Shown here: positions 21,197-32,219 of the stretch, in pieces
Position numbering within the stretch: the stretch's first letter is position 1
Layout of the letters: every line of letters starts with the position of its first letter
DNA from: Acipenser ruthenus
Taxonomy: Eukaryota; Chordata; Actinopteri; Acipenseriformes; Acipenseridae
Reading direction: 5' to 3'
DNA: 64,000 bases
NCBI RefSeq assembly: GCF_902713425.1
Contig: NC_081209.1
Location: 10,736,897 to 10,800,896, forward strand
Made by a program: the position numbers and the translations under genes
Notes under the pieces: model-generated
What the model was told of the DNA's origin: nothing
Seen by the model: the letters and a program-made list of their open reading frames with translations, nothing else
The model's database searches: none

Positions 21197-24100
21197 AAGG
21201 AAGGAAAAAGTACAAACTATTCCTGGAAAGTCTAGACGGCAGCAGGAGATTGAACGCTTGGTTAGAGAAAGGAGACAGCTGAGGAACCAATGGAGAAGAG
21301 CAGAACAAAGTCAGAAGGAGGGACTCAATCTCTTACAAAGGGTCATAAAAGATAAGCAGAGCTGAGCGCCTACGGAAACGCTACAAAAAGAAGGAGCGTG
21401 CGAGAGCTAACTTTTATAAAGACCCATTCAAATTTGTAAAGAAGTTATTCACCAGTGAGAAGAATGGCACACTAAAAGCATCTAAGGTCGAGCTGGAGAG
21501 ATATTTGGAGGAAACACATACAGATTCAAAAAGGCAGGAGCCTATGTCAATTCCATCAGACATCCCACCTATCAATCCACCAGAATACCAAATGGAGGAC
21601 TGTGCACCTAAGTGGAAAGAAATAGAGCAAGCTGTGAAAAAAGCAAGGGCTTCATCATCATCTCCAGGGCCTAATGGAGTTCCGTACAGAGTGTTCAAGA
21701 GTGCTTCAGGAGTTCTACGAATTCTGTGGAAATTGATGAAAGTGGCATGGGAAAAACAGGTTGTACCAAGAGCATGGCGCCGAGCAGGTGGAGTCTTTAT
21801 ACCTAAAGAAAAAGATTCTACAAGCATCAGTCAGTTTCGTCCCATTTCCCTATTAAACGTAGAAGGCAAGATTTTCTTCAGCATTATTGCTCAGAGATTA
21901 TCATCTTCAGAATTCAGCACTACATGGCAATGCCTAGAGGTTGGAATAATGGCAGGATGCACCATTTCTCCACTGGCTTTTACCATGGCAATGGAAGTAA
22001 TCATTAGGGCATCAAAATGGGTAGTAGGAGGAGAGCGCTTGGCTTCTGGAATGTGACTACCACCAATTCGAGCATACATGGATGACATGACAACCATGAC
22101 TACAACAGTAGCCTGCACTAATCGATTATTGGGCAAGTTAACCAATAACATTGAATGGGCACGAATGCAATTCAAGCCCACTAAATCAAGGAGCATCTCT
22201 ATAATTAAAGGCAAAGTAGTAGATAAAACATTCTTCATTAATGGTGAGGCAATACCAACAGTGTCTGAGAAGCCAGTGAAGAGTCTTGGGAGATGGTACG
22301 ACGGGGATCTAAAGGACACAGTTCGTGTGGGAGAAGTTAGACAACAAGCAGTGGAAGGGTTGAAGAGCATAGACAGCTGCGCTCTACCAGGTAAACTAAA
22401 ACTCTGGTGCTTTCAGTTTGGTCTACTGCCGAGGTTGCTGTGGCCACTGACTGTGTACGAGGTTTCTTTGACAACAGTAGAGAAGCTGGAAGCTTTAATC
22501 AGTTCATACATCAGGAAATGGTTGGGAGTTCCACGCTGCCTCAGCAGAGTGGGACTTTATGGTAAAGGAATACTGCAGCTACCAGTCTCTGCTCTAACCG
22601 AGGAGTTTAAGTGCGCCAAGGTCAGACTGGAAATGACATTAGTAGAGTCACGCGATAAATGCATAAGGGAGGCAGCACCTGTGTTGAAAACTGGAAGAAA
22701 GTGGGCGGCAAAGAAAGCTGTGGAAGATGCAAAGGCTGCCCTTCGAATTGGTGATATCATGGGGCAAGTTCAGCATGGAAGAGGGGGTCTTGGTTTCAGT
22801 TCAGCTCCTCCTACATGGCACAAGGCAGCCCCAGCTCAAAGGAGGAAGCTGGTAGTCAACGAGGTGCAAAAGCAGGAGGAGAGGATGAGGTGTATAAATG
22901 CCATTTCCCAGGCCAAGCAGGGAGAATGGATGAGATGGGAGAGTGTGGAACAACGCAAGATTGGCTGGCAAGACCTATGGTCAATGGAACAGAGCAGGAT
23001 CAGTTTCCTCATCAGGTCAACACAGAACCTAAACCTCTGGGTAGGAGAGGATCCCTCATGTCCTTTGTGTTCATTACCTGCAACATTAAGGCACATTTTG
23101 ACAGGATGTAAGGTGGCTCTTAGCCAAGGACGGTTTACTTGGCGCCATGACCAGGTGCTGCGATGTTTGGCCTTAGCATTGGAAGACAAGCGTAACATGA
23201 CCATTAAGTTGTCACCTGTTCCATCAAAACATTACACACAAAAGACAACATTCCTCCACCCAGGAGAGCAACCACCAAGAAAAGGTGTTAAAACCAATCC
23301 TCGCCCAGGACAACTGGAAGCTGCTAGAGACTGGAAAATGCTGGCAGATGTTGGTCAACGGCTTATTTTTCCACCTGAGATTGCCACCACTAGCCTTCGA
23401 CCAGATATTGTCTTGTGGTCTGGATCAGCACGCCTTGTTCACCTGGTAGAGTTAACAGTGCCATGGGAGGATGCTGTAGATGAGGCGTATGAGAGGAAGA
23501 GACTGCGGTATGCTCAACTAGCCACTGAAGCGGAACAGCGAGGATGGAGAGTTCGGGTTTACCCAGTGGAAGTGGGTTGTCGAGGATTTGTGGCACACTC
23601 TACAACCCGGTTTCTCAGAGACGTCGGATTCAGTGGCCAAGAGTTGCGTCGCACAGTGAAGAACTTATCTGAAGCAGCAGAGAGGAGCAGCAACTGGCTG
23701 TGGTTGAGACGGAAAGATTCTGGCTGGGGATCTCAAGCACAATAGAAAGAAAGAAACGCTGATGTACAGGTAAGTAAGCTGGGCTGAGTTGAGTGGGGGA
23801 CGGAGGGGGGTGATGCTGGGAGGCCAGAATCACCGTCGAGCCCTCTTGAGGTGTCGTGGGCTAGTCGACGAAACACTGAGGATGGAAGGTGCCCACTTGA
23901 AAACCCCAGAGATGTACCCTACTTAGCTCAATCCAGACGGTTGTCATGCTGATGCGCTGGGGAGGCCGCACTTTGGTTGATCCCCGGAGCCAGCATCGCA
24001 GCCGTCGTGTGTGCTGATGCGCCAGGGAGGCAAAATAAGCTGATCCCTGGAGCCAGCATTACACTTCAGCCATTAACACCAGACAGAAGGATATCTACAT

Positions 24101-24245
24101 CATCATATGGAAGGAAACGTAAATGGATGGAGACACATATGGATCACATTAGTTTACTGTAAAGCTACGTCTTAGTTGGTGCTTATCTTGGCGAGAGCCG
24201 AGTTCAAATCAGCATGAAGTTTTAACATCTACTCTCGTGTAATGG
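21197..24245 (+). mobile_element. R2/HERO-like LINE with restriction-like endonuclease (5'-truncated, dead)
   Basis: Frames on the plus strand from about 21207 to 23745 encode, in order, an upstream helical linker, RT with SSPGPNGVPYRVFK and FRPISLLNVEGKIF, motif B (GIMAGCTISPLAF), motif C (YMDDM near 22073), a thumb region, a CCHC knuckle CPLCSLPATLRHILTGC (about 23060-23110), and a PD-(D/E)XK endonuclease (RPDIVLWS, VELTVPWED near 23400-23470). RT plus a C-terminal restriction-like endonuclease defines the R2/HERO/NeSL/CRE group of LINEs. Lesions: the N-terminal DNA-binding region is absent; a frameshift lies near 21358; roughly 100 residues including palm motif A are deleted near 21900; and a TGA lies at 22054-22056 just before motif C. 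It cannot reverse transcribe. It is not in rDNA but inside a Tc1 element. HERO-like is my best guess for the clade. Confidence 0.85.
23947..24058 (+). other. Two tandem covarying hairpins in the LINE 3' UTR
   Basis: Two related units, 23947-23995 and 24012-24058, each open with TGCTG and close with CAGCA. Inside these, CTGGGGA pairs with TCCCCGG in the first and CCAGGGA with TCCCTGG in the second. The third base pair changes from G-C to A-T on both sides, and the second from a wobble to a C-G, as expected for a conserved RNA helix. R2-type LINEs use structured 3' RNA for target-primed reverse transcription, so a role in template recognition is plausible but inferred. Confidence 0.65.
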
Positions 24246-24725
24246 AAATCTTGTCATTTAGAGCATTTATTTGCAGAAAATGACAACTGGTCAAAATAAC
24301 AAAAAAGATGCAGTGTTGTCAGACCTCGAATAATGCAAAGAAAATAAGTTTATATTCATTTTTAAACAACACAATACTAATATTTTAACTTAGGAAGAGT
24401 TCAGAAATCAATATTTGGTGGAATAACCCTGATTTTCAATCACAGCTTTCATGCGTCTTGGTATGCTCTCCACCAGTCTCTCACATTGATGTTGGGTGAC
24501 TTTATGCCACTCCTGGCGCAAAAATTCAAGCAGCTCGGCTTTGTTTGATGGCTTGTGATCATCCATCTTCCTCTTGATCACATTCCAGAGGTTTTCAATG
24601 GGGTTCAGGTCTGGAGATTGGGCTGGCCATGACAGGGTCTTGATCTGGTGGTCCTCCATCCACACCTTGATTGACCTGGCTGTATGGCATGGAGCATTGT
24701 CCTGCTGGAAAAACCAATCCTCAGA

Positions 24726-24976
24726 GTTGGGGAACAGTTAGGGCTCTGGACTCTTGACCGAAGGGTTGTGGGTTCAATCCCCAGTGGGGGACACTGCTGT
24801 TGTACGCTTGAGCAAGGTACTTTACCTAGATTGCTCCAGTAAAAACCCAACTGTATAAATGGGTAATTGTATGTAAAATAATGTGATATCTGTATCATGT
24901 AAAATAATGTGATATCTTGTAACAATTGTAAGTCGCCCTGGCTAAGGGCGTCCGCTAAGAAATAAATAATAAATAC
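24726..24976 (+). mobile_element. tRNA-derived SINE inserted in the second Tc1 element
   Basis: The tRNA-like head (GTTAGGGCTCTGGACTC, GGGTTCAATCCCCAG) lacks its first bases. The body contains GAGCAAGGTACTTTACCTAG and the tail GTAAGTCGCCCTGGCTAAGG, then AAATAAATAAT. A segment of about 30 bp with ATGTAAAATAATGTGATATC is duplicated inside the body. It has the same family as 8497, 12248 and 61403 but opposite orientation. Confidence 0.88.
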
Positions 24977-26303
24977 CAACATGGGCGTCCAACAGGAAAG
25001 TGTTAGCTGCCCAATGCAGCAACACAATGGATTTGCTGTACAACAAAACTGTCTCCAGGGGGAGCCAGCTTAATCCATCATTTCTACTGAAGATACCTTT
25101 CTGCCTCCAGCCCCAATTTTAATATACAGGGATCCATCCAAGAAGGAGCATCCTGCACCATGTAGGGATCTCCCAAAATTCTGGGATTCAATGAATTAGA
25201 GATACTGAAACACGGACATCAAACCTGTTAATTTTCACATATTAATCCAGGATTTCTCAAATTCTATTGACTTCCCACGTAGGTGGAAAACAAACAAACA
25301 AAAACCTGGGGGAGTTAATGCAATAAACAGGGAACGTGGAGCTTGATCACTGAGGAGTGTTTGTCAGGCTCAACAGCACAGCTCCAGGTTCAATTGAATT
25401 GCACCAACAGACTCAAAGCTACGTTCTCCACCACCTTTGCTTGGCAACATGTCCGTAGTCTTACAGCCAGATGTTCAGCAACTCACTCAACAGGAGTTTG
25501 TGCTTTGAACAACGATTGAGGTTTTCACACTGAACACATGGTCCTAGAACATGTGTTGTTTCACCAATTTCTTTTCTTCCACTTTGACGTTTGTTTTGGT
25601 CCCCAAAGAGACTCTTTATGAACAATTTTACAGCAATATTGGATAGTTTAAATTAGCTTGTCAATTTTACAGTCCTAGTTAAATCCCCTGCAGCTAATTG
25701 ACAGTGCAGCCCAGAAGCCTATTTAAAATAATTTTTTTTTTTTTTTTAAAAAAACACACATGCATCCATTCAGTTACAAGATTAGTGAGCAAGAGGTATA
25801 CAGATGAGCAGAAGGATACATTGCATACAAGGGGTTGAAATGGAAGGAATTTATAATGGTCTTTCAAACTAGCAAGAAATGGAGTTGGAAATGGCACCAG
25901 CAACATTTCTCCCTGCACAGAACTACAAAACCAAATTGAACGCTCTCCCAGCTAATGTTGAGGTATACAAGTACCCAGGTAAAGTATCAGACACCATTAA
26001 ATAGTGTCCCCCCCACAAAAATAAATAAGCCACTATTTCTCCAGTGCCTCTGGAGGCTATCTGCCCAGTACAGATTAATGCTCAAACTTGGTTAACCCAG
26101 CTTTACTGGTTTTGTAGAAGTAACTTTCACTTAATGCTAAATGTAAATTGACTAAACTAAAAATAACAGAAACCCTGTTATGCAAGGGGAGCAATTATCT
26201 GGCAGAAAGATGTTGGATGCCCTAAAAACAAACTCAGGATAAAAAAAAAAATGTTACTCAGTGGCAGAAATCTCACAGGACAGGAGGGTCTTTATGTATC
26301 CAT
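24977..26303 (-). repeat. ZP3 3'-flank duplicon downstream of copy E
   Basis: It aligns with 37531-38842 and with 45440-45716 plus 47331-48393. It shows the empty site for the Tc1 element of copy G: CACATATTAATCCAGG is continuous at about 25237. An A/T tract lies at 25731-25754. No gene is seen. Confidence 0.8.
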
Positions 26304-26309
26304 TTTATT
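26304..26309 (-). terminator. Polyadenylation signal of ZP3 copy E
   Basis: AATAAA on the minus strand, 18 bp beyond the stop codon of copy E, in the conserved GCAAAATAAAATGG-like context. Confidence 0.75.
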
Positions 26310-26326
26310 TCGCAACATACAAGAAA

Positions 26327-29300
26327 TCAGAAATGCCTTGCTGGCGAGCTGCTGGAAACCGTGCCAACTGCTGTGTGCATTTCATCAACGGGGACAGGAA
26401 CGAGGAGCTCCCTGCTGGACTTGGAGAAGAGTCTGGGATGATGCCACACCCACATGTAGTAGCCCAGAGACAGGGCTCCCAGGACAGCCATCAGGAGCAG
26501 GGGAGCAGCCAGGACAGGCAGCCAGGCCAGAGCCTGCTGGGGCTCTGGGGGAAGAGAGAGAGAGTAGGAGGAAGGGGTTAAGAACAGGAAAGGCTGCCAT
26601 TCTCTCCACAGTGCCTAGTAGCCAATTCAAGTAGGGTTTCTTCCTTTAGGACTTGCAGGGAAGCACACTTGGGACATTGCACTCCCCTACCAACCATGTC
26701 CATTTGTTCCACTAGGAACATTAAAGCTTAGTCACGGCTTTGTGGCAATTCAAGTTCTATGCTATTGACTTTGCAGAAACACAACATGCATTAAGTTCTT
26801 CAGCACAATTGTAGGGGAACCTCTACTGTAAAGATCAGGTCATGCAAGCCATGGACAAGGAAGCCAAGTGCACACTGGTTTGGAGACTGCAGGCTGAGCT
26901 CACCCTCCAGTGACAGAGCAGGGCTCCTCTGGTAGAATTCCTGGCTTCCAGCAGACAGCTCTTCAGGAAGGATCCTCAGGGGTCCCAGCACTGCAGTGTG
27001 TCTCAGCCCCTCTTCAGCTGCTCAGGAGAAGAGGAGCTTGGTTAGAAAACAGGACCTGCTGCTTTACAGCATGCAGGACCAGTCACTACACCAGGGGGCA
27101 GGCCAAGAGGGTGCTGGATGAAAAACTACCCAAGAGAAGCAAAACTGATGGCAACAGGCCATTGAGCAGAGTACCAGCAAGCAGCCTCTGGTTGGGAGGG
27201 GGAATGGTTCTTTTGCAATACAGGCTCTGGCAGACCTATTTGAGCATGCTTTGTTGGCTGCCATCCATTTTAAAAAGTCACTCACCATAGAAGTTAAAAT
27301 TTAAAACCGTACCAAAAAAGTATATAAAACCCCCCACACACCACCTGTGTAAACTATATAGAAAGTAGAATTCGTACCCGTGTCCCTCCTCTTCCTCAGA
27401 TTGCAGTTGGAGGTACAGCAGCTGCACACAGAGCTCCGACCAGGGTTATCCAGGAGCTCCCAGCTGGAACACAAGTGTATCACTTAAATCAAAACCATTA
27501 TTTGAACTAATGTGCTTAAACCTTTGTCTCCATCTCTTAAAAAAGCACTAATTAAGTTACTTCAAAATTGTAGTTGGATTAAAGGCCTAATTGAGCAATT
27601 GAGAACCAAACCAGACACAAGGGTCCCCCAGGACCAGGAAACCCCACCTTAGGGACATGTGCACACACCTCATTTCCTCCAGTTACCAACAACCTCAAGA
27701 ACACATTTCAATAATTTCGCCACACAACTGTAAGGAGGCACAGAACTGATTGTGTCCCTGTGGTGTTGGTTAACTGGACCTCACAGCCCCTGCACACCCC
27801 TTCTACAGAGAGCAGCCTCAGCAGGGTCCAGTCCTTACCTCCTGGTTCTCTGGTTGAATGAACAGGCTTTCTTGGTGGGGTCATTGAGCTGGGCAGGGTC
27901 CCAGGCCAGCAAGCGGCAATGGATATAGACCTAGAAAATAATTTGATAAAAAAGGACCACTAATAAAACTAACAACATTTGCTCTAGAAACCAAATTTAC
28001 AAAAAAATGTTATGCACATTACAAGCACCACATCAGATACTCAAAGAATTCATTAAACAAGTAGAGAATCTTGGTAACTAGCTGCCCTGAGACTTCCAAT
28101 ACAACACAGATCAACCCATCAAATACTCACATCTGTATTCAGTTGTGTAAACCTGAAGGCCTGGACAACCAGACGGATCTCAGAGGTCTGGACTCTGGGC
28201 AGAAACCTGGAGTTGCCAGCCTGTCCGTCTACAAAGCATCTGCAAGGAGAAAGAGCACTGAGCAGGGGGAGGCACTGGCCAGGACTCAGGGACTGCAGAC
28301 AACCACCAGAAGAAAGGAGCGAGCAAGACTTCCTGTGTTCCAGGGAGACTTCCTGTACAAAATTACATTCCAACCCTTTGTGTGCACTAGTGGAAAGTTT
28401 GAACTTAACTTGGGGCTGGTTTCCACAAATCATGGACATCTTACCTAAATTAAAGCCCAGCTACAATCTATGCCTTCCCAGTTTAGTTCAGCTGAGCTTT
28501 TGCCATGTTCACAAAGCTGACCATTCAACACCCATTCCTAAATCCAAGCAGGACTGTGCTCCCAAGTGCTAAACATTCAGATTTAAATGTTGCCTTTACT
28601 ACACAGCTTGCAGTGAATATCTACCCGTGGTTGGTGATGAGCGGGTAGGTCTGGCTTGAAGGGCTCAGCTCTGGAGTGCTGGCAGCAACACACTCTTCCA
28701 TGTAGACCATCAGCGGCATGTGGAATTGCTGCTTCACTGCAGCCACGATGTTGATGAGGGACCCCAGGAAGAACAGACTGGAGGTGCGTGGGGCTGAGAA
28801 GTCATCTGTGACATCAAGGAGAGGAGCATGAGAACAGAAACCCACCCAACTCATCTCACTAGCCAGTACAGCATTGACCAGCACCAGAGAAAGATCAAAA
28901 TATTGTTCTACTTGACTAGAGGAAGTGACCCAATGAGCACCACAGGCTGCTCTCCCTGCCAGGTTAGGGTTGCACTGGAAAACTTTCCAAGCCAATAGAC
29001 CAAAGTGTACATTGCAGGACAGCAAACTCACCATTCATAATCCCCATGGTAAACTCCAGCTTCCCAAACCCATAGGCATCCCCAAGTGCAGGGTTATACA
29101 CTGGAGGAGTCCAGCCAGCAGGTCTGGAGAACACAGGTAGAAAGCTTTAGTTAGAACAGCAACACACCAAAACAATTTGCATTCAGCAGAAGACACCGAA
29201 TTGTAAACAATTATTGGCAATATTTAATGCAAACTTACTCTTGCTGCCTTCACCGTAAGGAAGCTGGTCCAGAATTCCTAACGCAGTAAATCATTTGATT

Positions 29301-30700
29301 TCACAGAAATAACTTTCAGCGCCATAAAATGGGTCTTTAACTGCTCCCCATTAAAGGCAATAACTCCAATTATATAACAGTAGATAGATTGTGAAATTTA
29401 GTTCTAAAAATAATCCACAAATTAGATACTGTTAAGTCATGTCAGACATGATGCAAGACTCAATACTTGAATGCATTAACAGCCCAGAGGCTTAACACAT
29501 CTTCACAGGAGTTACACCATGTTTAAGCCAAGTCCAGCACTCACTTGGTATAGGTGCACACAATAGCCTGACTGAATGGAGTCTGGTAGAAGCCTCTCTG
29601 GGTGGGCTTGTAGGTCAGCACATTCATGTAACTAGTAACATTGGCAGTAACCTGGGCAAGACATGGATAAAAAGATTTAACACTTCATCTGCAGTTCAAG
29701 GGTAAGACACACCTCCAGGTTAGCCTTTACAAGACTGGGGTTAAGGCACACACTGCATGTCAACAGCCTGAAGCCAAAACAATGCATTTAGTTTGTTTAA
29801 AGAAAAGAGTATAAAACACACAAGTAATTTACCCTTATTTACTTCTTAGCAGACATCCTTATCCAGGGCTACTGTAGCCTAATACAATTAAAAGCAAAAT
29901 ACATACAATGACTTTGGTTCTAGCAAGTAGGACAATATACAGCTGCCAATACGTTTGTATTGCTTAGTTATGTAACACATACTAGCGTCAATGACAACTG
30001 AAATATACGTTTTTAAACATGCCTTTACAACCACAGCCAATATTGCATTAGCAGTGCTAGAAAAAGCTTCCAAGTACAAGGTGTATATTTATACAAGCGT
30101 GTACAGCGTAATACGGGGCAGTGGAATTAGAGCTCGAACGCTTCTTACGTGAACCCAACATACAAGCCCTTAGAAGCCACTTACCATGCGCATAAAGCGG
30201 CAGTCCAGCAGCCCGTACTGGAACACCACCATGTTATTACCGGCGCTGCTGCTGGATGGAGGACAGGGTCCCAGCAGGAGGCCACTCGGGTCCAGAGGCA
30301 ACGCCGATCGAGAGTAATCCAACAACACCCTCACAGCCACAGAGTCCACGCCGCAGGCTGTACTCACAGCTACAGGAGAAACGGGTTTGGAATAAAGCGC
30401 AACATACAACTATTTTGTTAAAGGGTTCATGTAATGAAAGTTTTAAATTTTGTACCTGAATACTCTTTAAAATAACCAAATACGCACTACTAAGTGTTCC
30501 ACAAAAGGACATAATGTCTGGATAGCAGTAAAACGAGTATGTTAACACACCAACATTATGTACCGGTACAGTCAGTGCTACCAAAACATAAGACACAAAA
30601 CACACTAACCCCGCCAGTAGCCCACATTACCTTCCTGTGGTGCAGCAAACGGTACACAGCAAAGCGCAAACACGACATATTTCCACAACGCCGCCATCAT
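26327..30700 (-). CDS. zp3: ZP3-like zona pellucida glycoprotein, copy E (intact, 417 aa)
   Basis: Ten exons on the minus strand: 30631-30700, 30185-30369, 29545-29651, 29032-29123, 28625-28805, 28131-28239, 27839-27930, 27378-27463, 26904-27017, 26327-26544. Exon lengths match copy B except exon 10 (218 against 161 bp). The frame is open and all splice sites are GT/AG. It starts MMAALWKYVVFALCC (signal peptide), keeps all four ZP-N cysteines, the NVTS sequon, EECVA, HGCFVDG, the CSCCTSNC cluster, RKRR, the VLGPLRI patch and a WLPVLAAPLLLMAVLGAL membrane helix. The tail is about 19 residues longer than in B and ends PARHF. Two differences are notable: LFSK replaces LCSK after the helix, and GSLINIV replaces GSPINIA in ZP-C. 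Copy F, about 12.5 kb away in the same orientation, is its closest relative but dead. It should be an egg-envelope structural protein. Confidence 0.93.
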
Positions 30701-31179
30701 CTTTCAAACCAACAGTTACCTACCAAACACTACCGTCCAGGTGCTTTTCTAGTGACATTAATTAGAGTGATTTGGCAATTAACACTGAGTGGACCACTGA
30801 CACAGGTGTGACGAGTTGTGCCATTGCGTGGGTGCCTGCCTATACCACGCACACTCCAGAAAAAACACTCAACAGTTAACATCAGTTAAAAAATTGGGCA
30901 GACCTTATTGCCTTGTTAACACTCCAGGTTTCGTTGCTGGAGTTCACATTGAACTTATTTATACGGCGCAATTATTTACATGTGTGCGCCTGCCTGCATT
31001 AACCGAGATCGCGAGGCTACAATATGTTTCTACATTCAATCCACAGCGACAAGGGACTGATGTTAAAAAAAAAAAAAACCTAGACCAGCCTACAATTAAG
31101 CAATATATTTAATGTAAAGAAAACGTTCATTTCTTACTTTCTCAAGCTGCTTCTGTATGAACATGTTACAGTCAGAGTC
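30701..31179 (-). promoter_or_regulatory. 5' flank of ZP3 copy E with two conserved E-boxes
   Basis: CAGGTG at 30738-30743 and 30803-30808 (CACCTG on the gene strand) matches the spacing seen at B, D, F and H. The block AACGAAACCTGGAGTGTTAA on the gene strand, at about 30918-30937, is also conserved upstream of B, D and H. No clear TATA box is visible. Assignment as promoter rests on position and conservation only. Confidence 0.4.
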
Positions 31180-32200
31180 ACGATTCGGTCAGTCGCTGAC
31201 ACAAATAACATTTCGTGATTTGAGCATTTATTATCAAAGAACGAAATGCAAGGTTATTTCGTTCTTTGAGCAAATTATTTTGGTCAAAGTGCAAAATGGA
31301 AAATATCATACAAGCAAAGATAGAAACATAAAAGAAGAGACAGCTTCTTCGGTCTTTGAGTAAAGAGATATAATCAAATTGGTGAATGTGCTTTGAGAAA
31401 ATGCACAGTTCATGAACGGATTTTGAGGATTCAAGGCTCCATTTCTTTCAAGTGCAACAACTTCTGTCAAACAAAGAAGTGCTTCTGTGCGCGAGGGCGT
31501 GCAACGCACTTCTAAATGCCACAGCATCACGTCTTGCAAAAACAAATACAAATACAGTGATGTGTAGGCCTATGTTTCTATATCTAAACTGGGATTTTTT
31601 AAAATGAGCTCTCATTATACTTCTTATATGTATCTAATTTGATTGAACTACTTTAATTTGATCTGACTGTTATCTAAACACTTAAAACAGTGTTTTAAAA
31701 CGAGGCTCAGTAGCTCACTGCTCTCAATATGGTTTCTTTAGAAAATGTTCATTACCAAAGTTGTCATCATCTAAAATAAAAACCTTTAAGATGGGTTTCT
31801 TGTTGTCAAGCAGTCTCCGTCTTTAATCCACAGGCGCGGCTCTGTCTGCTGATGTGGTATGCATATCTGTTTTCTAAAAAGTGATAGTTCACCGCTTTAT
31901 GTAATTTATGAGAATATTAAACGTTTAATAAGCATACTTTTCATTCTTTCTTTCGATTAAAAACAGTGATTAGACAAACATGTATTGACATTTGATTTTG
32001 CAGTTTAAATACTGTGTAGACAATCATTTCTAAATAATAATGCGAGAACATTACAAACGTTATTTGAAACTCGCTTGAAGTTGAGTGTTTGAGGTCACTA
32101 TCCTCCTAAATTGTTTGGGTTAACTTCCTGCATAAATAATAAATCAATGACGTGTCGCATAAATATAATTTACGGATTTCCTGTTCATTCAATACAAAAT
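31180..32200. mobile_element. Long-TIR element, copy truncated at its right end
   Basis: It matches the element at 18051-19514 in inverted orientation, starting CGATTCGGTCAGTCGCTGAC. It has no SINE at the site occupied in the other copies, so it preserves the empty site near 31.65 kb. Its right terminal repeat is lost; homology stops at about 32198, just before the DIRS element. Confidence 0.65.
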
Positions 32201-32219
32201 ATTTTAAATAGGTTAACAT

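Larger units (their letters stand above)
21052..24722 (-). mobile_element. Second Tc1-like family, truncated and interrupted by a LINE
   Basis: The left terminal repeat starts CAGCTCTGGAAAAAATTAAG after TA at 21050-21051 and runs to about 21196. The element resumes at about 24246 with CTTGTCATTTAGAGCATTTA and then the minus-strand C-terminus of a transposase (24408 to about 24715), including SPDLNPIENLWNVIK, the DDE-domain Glu region. Homology stops at about 24722 where a SINE begins; the rest of the transposase and the other end are missing. Joining across the LINE restores the familiar Tc1 end sequence, so the LINE inserted into an existing Tc1 copy. Confidence 0.85.

Noticed and set aside
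24605-25027. A 140-codon minus-strand protein
   Set aside because: The frame is a chance read-through from flank across a SINE into the Tc1 remnant.
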